Below, piece after piece: positions 1 to 8,226 of a stretch of 64,000 nucleotides of DNA; the stretch's first letter is position 1; each line of letters opens with the position of its first letter. The translations under genes and the position numbers were made by a program. The notes under the pieces were generated by a model. The model worked only from the letters and a program-made list of their open reading frames with translations, had not been told where the DNA came from and searched no databases. The DNA comes from Pelotomaculum sp. UBA3103 (GTDB lineage: Bacteria; Bacillota; Desulfotomaculia; Desulfotomaculales; Pelotomaculaceae), in NCBI GenBank assembly GCA_002365855.1, contig DFAP01000094.1, positions 3,825 to 67,824 of the forward strand, read 5' to 3'.

Positions 1-981
1 CTGCGGCTGCGGCTGCGGCTGCTGAATTTGAGTTTGATTAAGGGGCTTGATGAACATTTGAACAAACATCTTTCCGTAGCTGCCCCCGCTTACCACACCG
101 ATGCCTACCCTGGTATAGCTGGCATTGAGAATATTGGCGCGGTGCCCCGGTGAATTCATTAAATTGATATGTGCGCTGACGACAGTGGGAGCGCCGGCCA
201 GGTTCTCCCCGGCATAGCTGTAGCTTACTCCGTATTTCTTCATCATTTCGAAAGGAGACCCGTACGTGGGCGAATTATGGCTAAAATATCTCAGGTTAAT
301 CATGTCCTGCGCTTTCAGACGGGCTAGCTTGACCAAATCCAGATCAATCTGCAGGGGGCTTAACCCTGCCTTTGCCCGCTCCTGATTGATCAGTTCCAGC
401 ATCTTGCTCTCATCAGCATTCAGACCGCTGACCGGCTGGGGCTGGGGCTGTGTTTGTGGCTGTGGCTGCGCCGTTCCGGCATTTTGACTGCAGGTGAATA
501 TTTGAACAAGAATCTTGTAGGAACCTTTTGTAATTACCCCAACACCAATCCGGTCATATTTTTGACTGAGTATGTTAGACCTGTGACCACTTGACTCCAT
601 CAAAGCTTTAAAAGCTGAGCTGACCGAAGGGGCTTTGGCAATGTTTTCTGCGACGCAACTGTACTGCACCCCGACAACCTTCATCATGTCGGAGGCTGAA
701 CCGTAGGTTGGAGAAACATGGCCCAAGTAACCGTTGGACGCCATATCCTGTGCTTTGATCCGGGCCAGGCCGGATAATGTTGGGTCAACTACAAGCTGTT
801 TCAGGCCAGCTTCGGCGCGGGCGGAGTTAACCAAATCCGCCATCTGAAGTTCGTCAACACTTATGGGCGCCCCAGCTTCCGCCGCGCTTGCCGGTGCTGC
901 TATCCCCAATGAGAACATGATTACAAAAAGGAACAAAATCGAGATTACGCTTAATGACAGGCTCCTTGAACGAAACAACAT
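1..981 (-). CDS. Secreted protein with two tandem CAP (SCP/PR1-like) domains, C-terminus beyond window edge
   Basis: The frame is open from an ATG at 981 to base 1 (327 codons) and continues off the window. AAGGAAGGGG lies about 8 bases before the ATG. Residues 1-34 form a signal peptide with a basic start, a hydrophobic core and a PASA-A cleavage site. Two CAP domains follow (about 43-165 and 190-312), joined by a Gln/Pro-rich linker, and a second Pro-Gln tract starts at the edge. Both copies keep the family pattern: ARxKAQDM, then GH or SH before SPTYGS, AEN or GEN, and GHR. The family (YkwD type) is extracytoplasmic and common in spore formers, with no agreed enzymatic role. The fold is clear; the function is not. 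Confidence 0.88.
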   Translation of the reverse strand, partial: MLFRSRSLSLSVISILFLFVIMFSLGIAAPASAAEAGAPISVDELQMADLVNSARAEAGLKQLVVDPTLSGLARIKAQDMASNGYLGHVSPTYGSASDMMKVVGVQYSCVAENIAKAPSVSSAFKALMESSGHRSNILSQKYDRIGVGVITKGSYKILVQIFTCSQNAGTAQPQPQTQPQPQPVSGLNADESKMLELINQERAKAGLSPLQIDLDLVKLARLKAQDMINLRYFSHNSPTYGSPFEMMKKYGVSYSYAGENLAGAPTVVSAHINLMNSPGHRANILNASYTRVGIGVVSGGSYGKMFVQMFIKPLNQTQIQQPQPQPQ

Positions 982-1056
982 TCAATTACCCCTTCCTTTT
1001 ACACCTCCGGAGTTAGCTGACGGGTTCGGTAAAAGATAACCCTACCCGTTCAGTAG

Positions 1057-1152
1057 TCGGTCGTCGGAAGTCGGAAGTCAGTTTATTTTAGTAGGTATTC
1101 ATATAGCGATTACCTCTAGACTGACATCTGACATCTGACATCTGACATCTGA
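1057..1152. repeat. Two short runs of degenerate 7-bp tandem repeats
   Basis: The stretch 982-1400 has no convincing gene. It holds two heptad arrays: CGGAAGT-like units near 1060-1080, and four and a half copies of CTGACAT at 1121-1152. Similar 7-bp phasing occurs at 18790-18812 and 21366-21472. There are no spacers, so it is not a CRISPR array. Confidence 0.6.
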
Positions 1153-1400
1153 ATTGGGATTCACCCCTGAAAACCGGTTCCTCCGTACCCAAACCATATT
1201 TTTGGGATTCGGCTGAGATGCAGGATGGCAAATAAAAAGGCCCATACAAAGCAACCCTTGTACAAGCCTACTATACTTACAATGGAGTGTTGTGGCAAAG
1301 CCGGTAATTTAATCCCAATGGTCGTATAGTTAACAATTATGGCAGTATCCTGCGAAGTTTTCAAAATAGCTCAGAAATAGCAAAGGATGTAAAAAAAAGG

Positions 1401-1814
1401 CTATACTTTAGATCCTTTTTTTACTACCGTAGCATTTATGTCGATCATTTTCAATAGGGCCTCCGCTCCTCTGGCAGCACAGCCGCTCAGAAACAAATGC
1501 GCCTGCCCGCGGGCAATCAGCTTTTGCAAGGCCTGGCAGATATGGGTTTCGGTGACCTCGCCCGGATCAGCCGGACAACACCCTTCTCCCAAACCCAGTG
1601 CGGTTAAAAAACCATTATTATATCCAAGCGTGCTTCCTTCAGCGTAACCTTTTTCATAACCGGACTCAAAGCCCAGGCCATAACCCGGATGATAACCCAG
1701 GTTCCTGCCTGCTCTGTAAGCCTCTTCTTCTTTTTTTTTCTTATCTACCCAGAGTTCTTTAGGGCCATGGGCAAAGCCCTTTTCAAGATCCCCGGAAATT
1801 ATGTTTTTGCCCAT
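1401..1814 (-). CDS. Small protein with nine consecutive GX3 repeats, function unknown
   Basis: The ATG at 1814 is preferred (137 aa). A TTG at 1862 is in frame, but GGAAAGGGCGG precedes the ATG. After a lysine/glutamate-rich segment, glycines fall on every fourth residue from about 36 to 68, most followed by Tyr or Phe (GYHPGYGLGFESGYEKGY). This GX3 pattern resembles the glycine stripes of FliH-type helices and of eukaryotic Yae1/Lto1, which pack helices closely. The C-terminal third (about 70-137) is an ordinary mixed sequence with Cys-Cys and Ser-Gly-Cys elements. It has no signal peptide. The next gene upstream is another unknown small protein. Role unknown; a helical packing or partner-binding role is inference. 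Confidence 0.6.
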   Translation of the reverse strand: MGKNIISGDLEKGFAHGPKELWVDKKKKEEEAYRAGRNLGYHPGYGLGFESGYEKGYAEGSTLGYNNGFLTALGLGEGCCPADPGEVTETHICQALQKLIARGQAHLFLSGCAARGAEALLKMIDINATVVKKGSKV

Positions 1815-1902
1815 GGTCACCGCCCTTTCCCGATACCGGATGTACTGCGTCAACCTGACCAAAATTTATACCCGGAAGCAAACTCGGAACCTTGACAGCA
1901 GC

Positions 1903-2325
1903 TTAGATTCGGGGCCGCCACTTCCGCATTGAGTCAGGCGCATAAAATACCGCCCCCAGGCCTTCGGTAAGCACAAGGCACTCCAATCCATCTACCTCTT
2001 CCACAAAACAGGTGAGTATGAACAACTGTTTTTTTAAACCCCTACAAAACCTTTTCATGAATAGCTCGTCAAGATTCGCAAGCTTTCCCACAATCTGCCG
2101 GGAGCCTTCCACAACAAGAGAATACCGGCCGTCGTCCTGCCTGTTTAAGGCAATTTGCACTGGTGTTTCGCGGGTATCACAGGACAGTTTATTTATTCCC
2201 TCCAGGTAATGCCGGGCCACTTTTACAGCCTCTTCCCTGCTTTTAAACCTGGGGCCGATCGCGGGTATGTTATCTCCAAGAAATGCCAGGGCAATATCTC
2301 CTGAAACAATGGACCGGTATACCAT
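1903..2325 (-). CDS. Conserved-looking hypothetical protein, 140 aa
   Basis: The ORF starts at 2325 (MVYRSIVSGDIAL) and stops at 1903. It is a soluble alpha/beta-looking protein with no signal peptide, membrane segment or catalytic motif that I recognise. The central part (REEAVKVARHYLEGI, then VVEGSRQIVGKLANLDELF) suggests a compact fold. It lies between the GX3-repeat protein and a serine protease on the same strand, with gaps of about 90 bases on each side, so the three may share a transcript. I do not recognise the family. Confidence 0.55.
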   Translation of the reverse strand: MVYRSIVSGDIALAFLGDNIPAIGPRFKSREEAVKVARHYLEGINKLSCDTRETPVQIALNRQDDGRYSLVVEGSRQIVGKLANLDELFMKRFCRGLKKQLFILTCFVEEVDGLECLVLTEGLGAVFYAPDSMRKWRPRI

Positions 2326-2406
2326 TGGTAAGCCTCCTCATTTTTAATATATGGATGGCTTAGGGTAAAGGTGAGGCGGCCCGACCAAAATACTTCTCTT
2401 CTAGGC

Positions 2407-3411
2407 TTAAAATTCAATCTTGAGCAGATCCATGACGTTAGCAATCCGATTAAAAACAGTAAGTTTTTCTGACCCTGCAAACAGCAAGCCTATTGCCTTT
2501 TTATCCTGGTTCAAAATTAATGAGCCGCTGTCACCCGGCTTGGAAGGTAAATCAGTTACAACCTGTTCAGTAAACCAGACCTTTTCATCTTTATCCATTT
2601 CAACCTGCAGAGTTGTGTTGACTGATTTAACGACTCCGCTGGTGACGCCTGAGGTTCTGCCGCTCTTCCGCACCTTTTCTCCTGGCTTGGCTTCTGATAT
2701 GCCGTTTACTTCCCCTATTTCCAGGATAGCCGGCCTGACAATATCCTCTGAATCCAGTTTAACTACAGCACAGTCAACAGTATTTTCAGACTTGGAGTGC
2801 TTGTAAAAACGAATTTCGTAGTCCCGCTTAAACAGGTTAATCAGCCTGGTGACTTCACGCGCCAGGCTCATTGCCACCGGGCAATCAGCCCTGGAAATGC
2901 TTTTTTCCAGCGGAACGTAGCGGGGCAGGACACCAATCCGGTCCTCAGTTTTTCCCCCGTCGTAAGGTCCGGGTTGCAGAATGGGGTCGCCTTTTTTAGC
3001 CCTTGCCTCCTGGTAAGTGGAACCGTTGGCAAGCACATGGTTGTTGGACAGAACCATCAGCTCTTTGGTTTCTCTGTCCTTAACAACAGCCCCCATTGTT
3101 CCGGCCGAAGACTGAAAATGTCCGATGCTCATCCCGGGCTGGCAGGGTCTTACCCGTTTGGTACGGTCATTGAGCATTCTTACCACACCGATTTCAACAA
3201 CATCTGTTACGAGCCCGTGAATCTTTTTTGGCACAACCTGGCTCCTTTGCAGATCCGCAGCGGGCAGTTTTTTTTCTACATATAAGATAAACGCCGGTTC
3301 ACCAGTACTCTCTTCGCCTACATGTTTATGGCCTATCCCTATGCCAACCACGTTCTGGAGGTCCAGCAGCTTTCCCCTGGTTTTATTCAAGGCTCTGAAA
3401 TACCGGTCCAT
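2407..3411 (-). CDS. Trypsin-fold serine protease, Nal1-like
   Basis: The start is the ATG at 3411 (334 aa): AAGGAGGGG lies 8-10 bases upstream and would be inside the protein if the in-frame TTG at 3432 were used. A catalytic triad of chymotrypsin order is visible: His125 in LSNNHVLAN, Asp213 in TVDCAVVKLD and Ser295 in KPGDSGSLIL. There is no signal peptide, which fits the cytoplasmic Nal1-like group rather than secreted trypsins or HtrA; no PDZ domain is visible. GRTSGVTSGVV near 251-261 is typical of the second beta-barrel. The substrate is unknown. It may be co-transcribed with the two small downstream genes. Confidence 0.8.
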   Translation of the reverse strand: MDRYFRALNKTRGKLLDLQNVVGIGIGHKHVGEESTGEPAFILYVEKKLPAADLQRSQVVPKKIHGLVTDVVEIGVVRMLNDRTKRVRPCQPGMSIGHFQSSAGTMGAVVKDRETKELMVLSNNHVLANGSTYQEARAKKGDPILQPGPYDGGKTEDRIGVLPRYVPLEKSISRADCPVAMSLAREVTRLINLFKRDYEIRFYKHSKSENTVDCAVVKLDSEDIVRPAILEIGEVNGISEAKPGEKVRKSGRTSGVTSGVVKSVNTTLQVEMDKDEKVWFTEQVVTDLPSKPGDSGSLILNQDKKAIGLLFAGSEKLTVFNRIANVMDLLKIEF

Positions 3412-3478
3412 TAACGAAAACCCCTCCTTCAAAATCCTAAACCATCATATGCAGGATTTTAAGAAAGGGGTACGCGTT

Positions 3479-4405
3479 CTAATATGCCGATTTCGGTAAA
3501 CCCAGGCGGTATTTGCCACGGGTTTCCATGCCGCCTATACCGTCAAGGCCGGTTATTGTCCCTGAAATAACATCTTTTATCGGAATCGGATCGTATATTG
3601 AGGTGTATGAGATCTTCTCCACCACAAAGACTGGATCGTAGGCATGGATCATTACTCTCTTCGGGGAACTGGCAAAGTTGGCTCCTGCCGACAGGATAGC
3701 CTCGTAATGTGACTGGCAGGCCCCGGCGAAAATAACCAGATCGTCCTTGCTCTTCTCATATTGCCTCGCTATTTTTACCGCCTCAACAAAATATTTTGAG
3801 GCAAAATAATTATTTATATCCGTAAAATCTTTTGTGCCTTTAACATAGCCGTCATGACCGGTTAAAACCAGAATATCGGGCCTGTGCTTCTTTAATAAAT
3901 CTTCCAGTACTTCCGGCTGCTTTTCTTCCTGGATATTGTAGCCGTCAGCAGGTATACTCAACTGTCTGTATGTGGCCAGGCAGATATCCAGGTAATCACC
4001 GTCGCCGTCGATGTGAAGAACAGAGCCGGGAACATCAAAGCCCGTCACCTTGTTTTGGTTGTTGGTTGGTTTGTTTTGTTTGTTTTGTTTGTTTTGATCG
4101 CCGTAATTTACCTGCACCTGCACCGCCCTGCTCAGAAAGAGCTCCCGCTCCCGCTCCCTCCTGGCAAAAATCCGGCTCATATGCTCAGTGTTTTTTATGG
4201 TGATGTCCCTCAGACAGTTGGCAATTTCACCCGGGTCAATTTTGACCAGGTCATCCAAAGGAGCGTCGGCGCACAATCTCAGGTACAGACCCTTTAAAAA
4301 AGCGTATTTTCTACCTTTTTTTTCATATAAATCTTTAACTTTAAAATAAACATCGGTATTATAGGACTTCCGACCGACGACGTCACCCTTTTTGATTTCC
4401 TCCAC
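3479..4405 (-). CDS. yabG: Sporulation-specific cysteine protease YabG
   Basis: The N-terminus (EEIKKGDVVGRKSYNTDVYF) and the overall layout match YabG (peptidase family U57), which trims spore coat proteins late in sporulation. The likely catalytic residues are His in VLTGHDG (about 185) and Cys in FAGACQSHY (about 231). GTG 4405 or the adjacent TTG 4408 is the start; AAAGGGG precedes both. Residues 105-120 are a low-complexity Asn-Gln-Lys insert encoded by short T/G tandem repeats. It lies downstream of the rsmA region as in Bacillus, but veg is not beside it. A sigma-K-type promoter would be expected; I could not identify one with confidence. Confidence 0.88.
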   Translation of the reverse strand: MEEIKKGDVVGRKSYNTDVYFKVKDLYEKKGRKYAFLKGLYLRLCADAPLDDLVKIDPGEIANCLRDITIKNTEHMSRIFARRERERELFLSRAVQVQVNYGDQNKQNKQNKPTNNQNKVTGFDVPGSVLHIDGDGDYLDICLATYRQLSIPADGYNIQEEKQPEVLEDLLKKHRPDILVLTGHDGYVKGTKDFTDINNYFASKYFVEAVKIARQYEKSKDDLVIFAGACQSHYEAILSAGANFASSPKRVMIHAYDPVFVVEKISYTSIYDPIPIKDVISGTITGLDGIGGMETRGKYRLGLPKSAY

Positions 4406-4533
4406 CAAAAAAACCCCTTTTATTTTTTATTTATAATATGAAAGGGGCCTTAATGTTTGTGTATGTATCACAGGTAACTTTTAAATCCTTTTTCCATATA
4501 TTAGATTAGATAAATTCCGGAAGGTAGTTAAAA

Positions 4534-5313
4534 ATGATCGCAGCCGTTTTGCCTGTTCAAAATGAACAAAAAAAGATAAAAAAAACGGTTCAAACACTAA
4601 TGACCGTTTCTGCCGGACTGATCATACCAGTTGTCAACGGATGTACTGATAAGTCCGGTGAGATCATCGGGAATTATCAGTCGGATAAAATTTTCCCTCT
4701 TTTTTTTAAGGAAACCCTTGGATTTGACGTTCCCAGGGCAATTGGGGCAAAGTGCGCGCTTGAAAAAGGGGCTGCCGCAGTCCTGTTTGTAGACGGGGAT
4801 ATGGACGGGGATATTGCCGCAAATTTAGAAGAGCTGATTAATAAGGTTACTAAAGAAAATATCGACATGGCCCTTACCAACTGTTATCCAGATGGCTGCC
4901 AGGAGATTTCCAGCCTGGCCCAGCATGTCTTACAAGCACGATATGAGTTAAACAGGGAAATTGGACTGAAACAAGCTATTGGAGTGGCAATACCCAGCCA
5001 CGGCCCGCACGCGGTTTCCCTGCGCCTGCTGCAGTCTGTTCCCCTGCGCGAACTGGCGATTCCCCCGGTATCCTTGAGCCTGGCAGCTAAAAGCGGACTG
5101 GAAATACGCGTTGGCACCAACATAGCGCATCAGGCCCTGGGTTCTCCGGAAAAAGATTTTACCCATTCGGAGCTTATTGCAGAAACCATCATCGGAGACT
5201 GCATTGAAGCCCTCAGGGTATATCGGGGCGAAGAGCGGCGCCGCGAGAAAGGCTCGGTGGTGTACAAGGGTTACCACCCTCAAAGGCGCCTGGACCTGCT
5301 GGTCGGGTTATAA
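4534..5313 (+). CDS. Glycosyltransferase family 2-like protein
   Basis: A 259-aa protein with a GT-A type N-terminus: AAVLPVQNEQKKIKKTV corresponds to the nucleotide-binding first strand and helix, and LFVDGDMDGD (about 84-93) is the acidic metal/nucleotide-sugar motif. It has no membrane segment. The C-terminal half has no further motif I can assign. It is alone on the plus strand, divergent from yabG and convergent with the ykuK-like gene. GGAAGGTAG lies 8-10 bases before the ATG. Acceptor and donor are unknown. A spore or cell-surface role is suggested only by its position next to yabG. Confidence 0.72.
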   Translation: MIAAVLPVQNEQKKIKKTVQTLMTVSAGLIIPVVNGCTDKSGEIIGNYQSDKIFPLFFKETLGFDVPRAIGAKCALEKGAAAVLFVDGDMDGDIAANLEELINKVTKENIDMALTNCYPDGCQEISSLAQHVLQARYELNREIGLKQAIGVAIPSHGPHAVSLRLLQSVPLRELAIPPVSLSLAAKSGLEIRVGTNIAHQALGSPEKDFTHSELIAETIIGDCIEALRVYRGEERRREKGSVVYKGYHPQRRLDLLVGL

Positions 5314-5324
5314 ACTGTTGGCAA

Positions 5325-5360
5325 ATAAAAAAAACACAACCCCGGTTCTCTCAAGCCGGG
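5325..5360 (-). terminator. Rho-independent terminator after the ykuK-like gene
   Basis: On the minus strand CCCGG and CCGGG (plus-strand 5341-5345 and 5356-5360) form a stem, followed after a short spacer by eight T residues (plus-strand A-run 5327-5334). It lies just after the stop at 5366. Confidence 0.6.
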
Positions 5361-5365
5361 ACTGT

Positions 5366-5836
5366 TTACTTGGTGTGCTTATCCGCAACGGTGGATGCGC
5401 CGAAGGCCTCGGGCTTGATTTTTGCTCTAAAACCGCTCCCTGTTACCATCCCAACCACCTCACGGATGATATCCTTTGACTCTCCATGAATGCCGATATC
5501 AATATGGATTTCCACGTTCAGGTCATCAAACCCGTAATCAGCAAAAAACTTGTGGACCATCCCGCCTACTTCCAGGCTGAGCGCCGTCTCGTAGAATATC
5601 TTCTGGCGAAGGCTTTTGATTTTGCGCTGGGTTTTCTTGTGATAGTAATATCGCGCACCCTTTCCCAGGCGGTGTACGATAACAGCGGTTACAAAGCAGG
5701 TACTGCTTCTGACCATGGAATCGGAGCCAATAATAATTTTGTAGGAAGATGTGGAAAGACCCTTGATATATTTTATAATATCAAGCATCATGTCTTCAAA
5801 ACGCATCTTGCCTTTTGAAGGGCTGATAAAGTACAC
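5366..5836 (-). CDS. ykuK: RNase H-like YkuK family protein
   Basis: About 156 aa, matching the YkuK/DUF458 family, predicted to have an RNase H-like fold. Acidic positions expected of that fold are seen in IIIGSDSM and in VEIHIDIG. Substrate and activity are not established for the family. The GTG at 5836 is preferred because GAGGAT lies 7 bases upstream; another GTG at 5842 would crowd the ribosome site. It starts about 18 bases after the rsmA stop, so the two are probably co-transcribed, and a terminator follows. Confidence 0.78.
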   Translation of the reverse strand: MYFISPSKGKMRFEDMMLDIIKYIKGLSTSSYKIIIGSDSMVRSSTCFVTAVIVHRLGKGARYYYHKKTQRKIKSLRQKIFYETALSLEVGGMVHKFFADYGFDDLNVEIHIDIGIHGESKDIIREVVGMVTGSGFRAKIKPEAFGASTVADKHTK

Positions 5837-5854
5837 TGCCACATCCTCTTTCTT

Positions 5855-6739
5855 TTAAATTATTTCTCTCAATAATGCCTCCGTTAGATCAGCAAACTCA
5901 TTAATATTTAATGTTTCACCCCGGCGCCCGGGATCGATTTTCGCATGGTTGAGAGCCCTTAGACAGGAATCCCTGCTAAAACCAAGGCCTGACCCGGAAA
6001 GTGAATTCAGCAGAGTTTTACGGCGCTGGCCAAAAGACGCCCTCACTACCTGGAAAAATGTCCTTTCATCGCTTACATTTACGGCAGGCTCCGGTCTTAT
6101 TTTCAGCTTTACTACAGCAGAATCAACACCAGGCTGAGGGTAAAAAACGGTTCTGGGAACGCGGAAAAGCATTTTGGGCCGCGTGAAATAATTAACTACC
6201 ACGCTGAGTGCTCCGTATGCTTTGGTACCTGGTAATGCAGCCAGCCGGGAGGCAACTTCAGCCTGGACCATAATAACTATCATGGAGATGTTAAACCTGC
6301 CAACAAGCATATGCATCAAAAGGGGGCTGGTAATATAATAGGGCAGGTTTGCCAGCATCTTGTAACTTCTCCCGCCTTGCCCAAAAACGCCTCCTGTCTT
6401 ATCTGCAACCATTTCATCAAAATTAATATCCAGCGCATCACCCTGGATTAATTCGACATTCCCGGCGTGTTCCAGCATCCCGGCAAGGATACTCAGCAAT
6501 CCTCTGTCCACCTCAACTGCCAGCACATTACCAGCACTAACAGAAGCCTGTGTAGTCAAGGCTCCCAAACCAGGACCTATTTCAACGACCAGATCGGACT
6601 TGTTTAATTCGGCTGCCCCTATAATTTTACGAACAATGTTCGGGTCTACTAAAAAATTTTGCCCGAGACTTTTACGGCAGGCCAGCCCATGATGCTTTAG
6701 CAAGGCCCGCACGGCAGTTGGAGAAGCAGTTTCGATCAA
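5855..6739 (-). CDS. rsmA: 16S rRNA adenine(1518/1519)-N6-dimethyltransferase
   Basis: KsgA/RsmA makes the two adjacent N6-dimethyladenosines near the 3' end of 16S rRNA, using S-adenosylmethionine. The 294-aa length is normal. Motif I is VVEIGPGLGALT (about 47-58) and the catalytic N6-adenine motif IV is NLPYY (about 130). The N-terminal KSLGQNFL is a family signature. The start is TTG at 6739 with GGGGGGAGGAAG about 4-6 bases upstream. In Bacillus rnmV (RNase M5) sits immediately upstream; here a terminator and about 100 bases of non-coding DNA replace it. Confidence 0.95.
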   Translation of the reverse strand: MIETASPTAVRALLKHHGLACRKSLGQNFLVDPNIVRKIIGAAELNKSDLVVEIGPGLGALTTQASVSAGNVLAVEVDRGLLSILAGMLEHAGNVELIQGDALDINFDEMVADKTGGVFGQGGRSYKMLANLPYYITSPLLMHMLVGRFNISMIVIMVQAEVASRLAALPGTKAYGALSVVVNYFTRPKMLFRVPRTVFYPQPGVDSAVVKLKIRPEPAVNVSDERTFFQVVRASFGQRRKTLLNSLSGSGLGFSRDSCLRALNHAKIDPGRRGETLNINEFADLTEALLREII

Positions 6740-6821
6740 ACTTCCTCCCCCCGTGTAATTTAAATTTCAAAAAAAATTCGACAGGCTTAAACAGTCTTAT
6801 TCTTATTATACCCATTTCAGC

Positions 6822-6851
6822 CAAAACGAAAAGAGGGCCTTTCGGCCCTCC
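6822..6851 (-). terminator. Terminator of the 3D/G5 gene
   Basis: GAGGGCC and GGCCCTC (plus-strand 6833-6839 and 6844-6850) pair around a GAAA loop and are followed on the minus strand by TTTTCGTTTT. It lies directly after the stop at 6854, so rsmA must have its own promoter. Confidence 0.85.
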
Positions 6852-6853
6852 TG

Positions 6854-7876
6854 TCAATTTAATATGTAAACCTTTGTTTTTCTGACCCCCCAGCTCATGG
6901 CCTGGTTGTACGTTTCAAAAAAGAGGTCAATCCTGTTTCCTTTGATGCTGCCCCCCCGGTCGAGCGCAGTGGCATAACCGTAACCTTCCACATACATTCG
7001 TGTCCCCATGGGGATCTGCGTTGTGTCAACCGCTACAACCCCATAATAGGGAGCGACCCCTGATGCTGTATTGTAGCCCGTATATGTGTATGCAGAAGCA
7101 ATCATATCCAATTCCTGCGAATACCTGATATTTTCGCCGCCCCGGGAAACCACCAACCCGCTGCCGACCATAACTACTTTTTCTGTTGGAGAGGATATCT
7201 TCTCTGAGGATAATAGCTGGCGGTCTACCTCGCTTCCATCCCGGTAAGTTACCTGCCAGTGCTTTCGCTCGGCGCCATCCCGGCCTTCCTGGGCAACCCG
7301 GGTGGTACCCTGCGGAATGCTGATAGTATACTTGTTTATTGTTTCAAATGGAACTGCTTCCTCAATAATTACATTTTCCTGGCGTACTCTCGCAACAGTG
7401 ATCTTCATATCCTGAGCCAGGCTGGTTTCTTTGTCTGGCTTAACTTCGTCCAGCGGGCCAAGATTAATATTGTATTCGCCCAGGACATCATTGACGGTGC
7501 GACCTCTGGTCCTAACCGCGAGTACGCTTCCATCGGCTGTAATGCTTATGTCAAGCGCCCGGTTAACTCTGACTACCATCCCGTTGCTCAATGGCGTGCC
7601 CACCGGCGGGTTTATCTCGTCTTGATCCTGCAGGGCGATGCCCTGCTCTAACACAGCATCTTCAACCGTGCCGGCAAAAGTCTGGATAGTCGTTTCTGCC
7701 CCGTCAACAACCAGCGTAATAGATTTGTTGGTATGGACATAGCCTCCCATAAGCAGAACAGCCATGACAGACGCAGCTGCCGCTGATTGGACCAAGAAGC
7801 CCCGCTTTCGGGGCGCCGGTAGATATTGACGGATTTTATTCAACAAGGATCCAAATAACTTTTTCCAACTCATCAT
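6854..7876 (-). CDS. yabE: YabE-like cell-wall protein with DUF348, G5 and 3D domains
   Basis: 340 aa with a basic N-terminus and one transmembrane anchor (about 27-47). Two DUF348 repeats follow (about 50-150), then a G5 domain (about 150-228) and a C-terminal 3D domain (about 255-340). The three conserved aspartates are in VAVDTTQIP, ALDRGG and RIDLFF. 3D domains are found in lytic transglycosylases of the MltA/Rpf/YabE type, so a peptidoglycan-remodelling role outside the membrane is likely. AGGAGGC precedes two adjacent ATG codons. It keeps the Bacillus position between tatD and rsmA. Confidence 0.9.
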   Translation of the reverse strand: MMSWKKLFGSLLNKIRQYLPAPRKRGFLVQSAAAASVMAVLLMGGYVHTNKSITLVVDGAETTIQTFAGTVEDAVLEQGIALQDQDEINPPVGTPLSNGMVVRVNRALDISITADGSVLAVRTRGRTVNDVLGEYNINLGPLDEVKPDKETSLAQDMKITVARVRQENVIIEEAVPFETINKYTISIPQGTTRVAQEGRDGAERKHWQVTYRDGSEVDRQLLSSEKISSPTEKVVMVGSGLVVSRGGENIRYSQELDMIASAYTYTGYNTASGVAPYYGVVAVDTTQIPMGTRMYVEGYGYATALDRGGSIKGNRIDLFFETYNQAMSWGVRKTKVYILN

Positions 7877-8162
7877 ATGCCTCCTTAAACAGGTACGGCA
7901 CTAATTATAATCCTTTTTCACCACCACATCTTTAATGTTTAGCAAACTCATGAAACGCAATATTACCTGACATTTTTTTTGGATACCGTACCGTTTATTT
8001 CCTAGCACATTACATTCTACAATAAGTTGCTGGTTAAGGGTAGGCTTTATTTTGTCGTTTCAAATCGATCGGACAAACCAACTCCGGCTACAAATACTCA
8101 AAGCCCTTGTTACACAAAAGGTTGGGTATTTTATGAATTTAATTAATTTTTTTGATTTTACT

Positions 8163-8202
8163 CTAAAAAACACAGAAACGGCCGTCACCAGATCCGTTTC
8201 TG
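8163..8202 (-). terminator. Terminator after the UPF0158 gene
   Basis: CAGAAACGG (8173-8181) pairs with CCGTTTCTG (8194-8202). On the minus strand a T-run follows (plus-strand A-run 8165-8170). The rest of the gap 7877-8226 is AT-rich and shows no gene; it should carry the promoter of the 3D/G5 gene. Confidence 0.75.
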
Positions 8203-8226
8203 CTGTTGATATTTCATATTGATTGT

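Noticed and set aside
1121-1152. CRISPR array
   Set aside because: The repeats are 7 bases and contiguous, with no spacers and no cas genes.
1161-1364. 67-codon minus-strand frame
   Set aside because: No ribosome site, odd composition, next to repeat DNA; no recognisable family.
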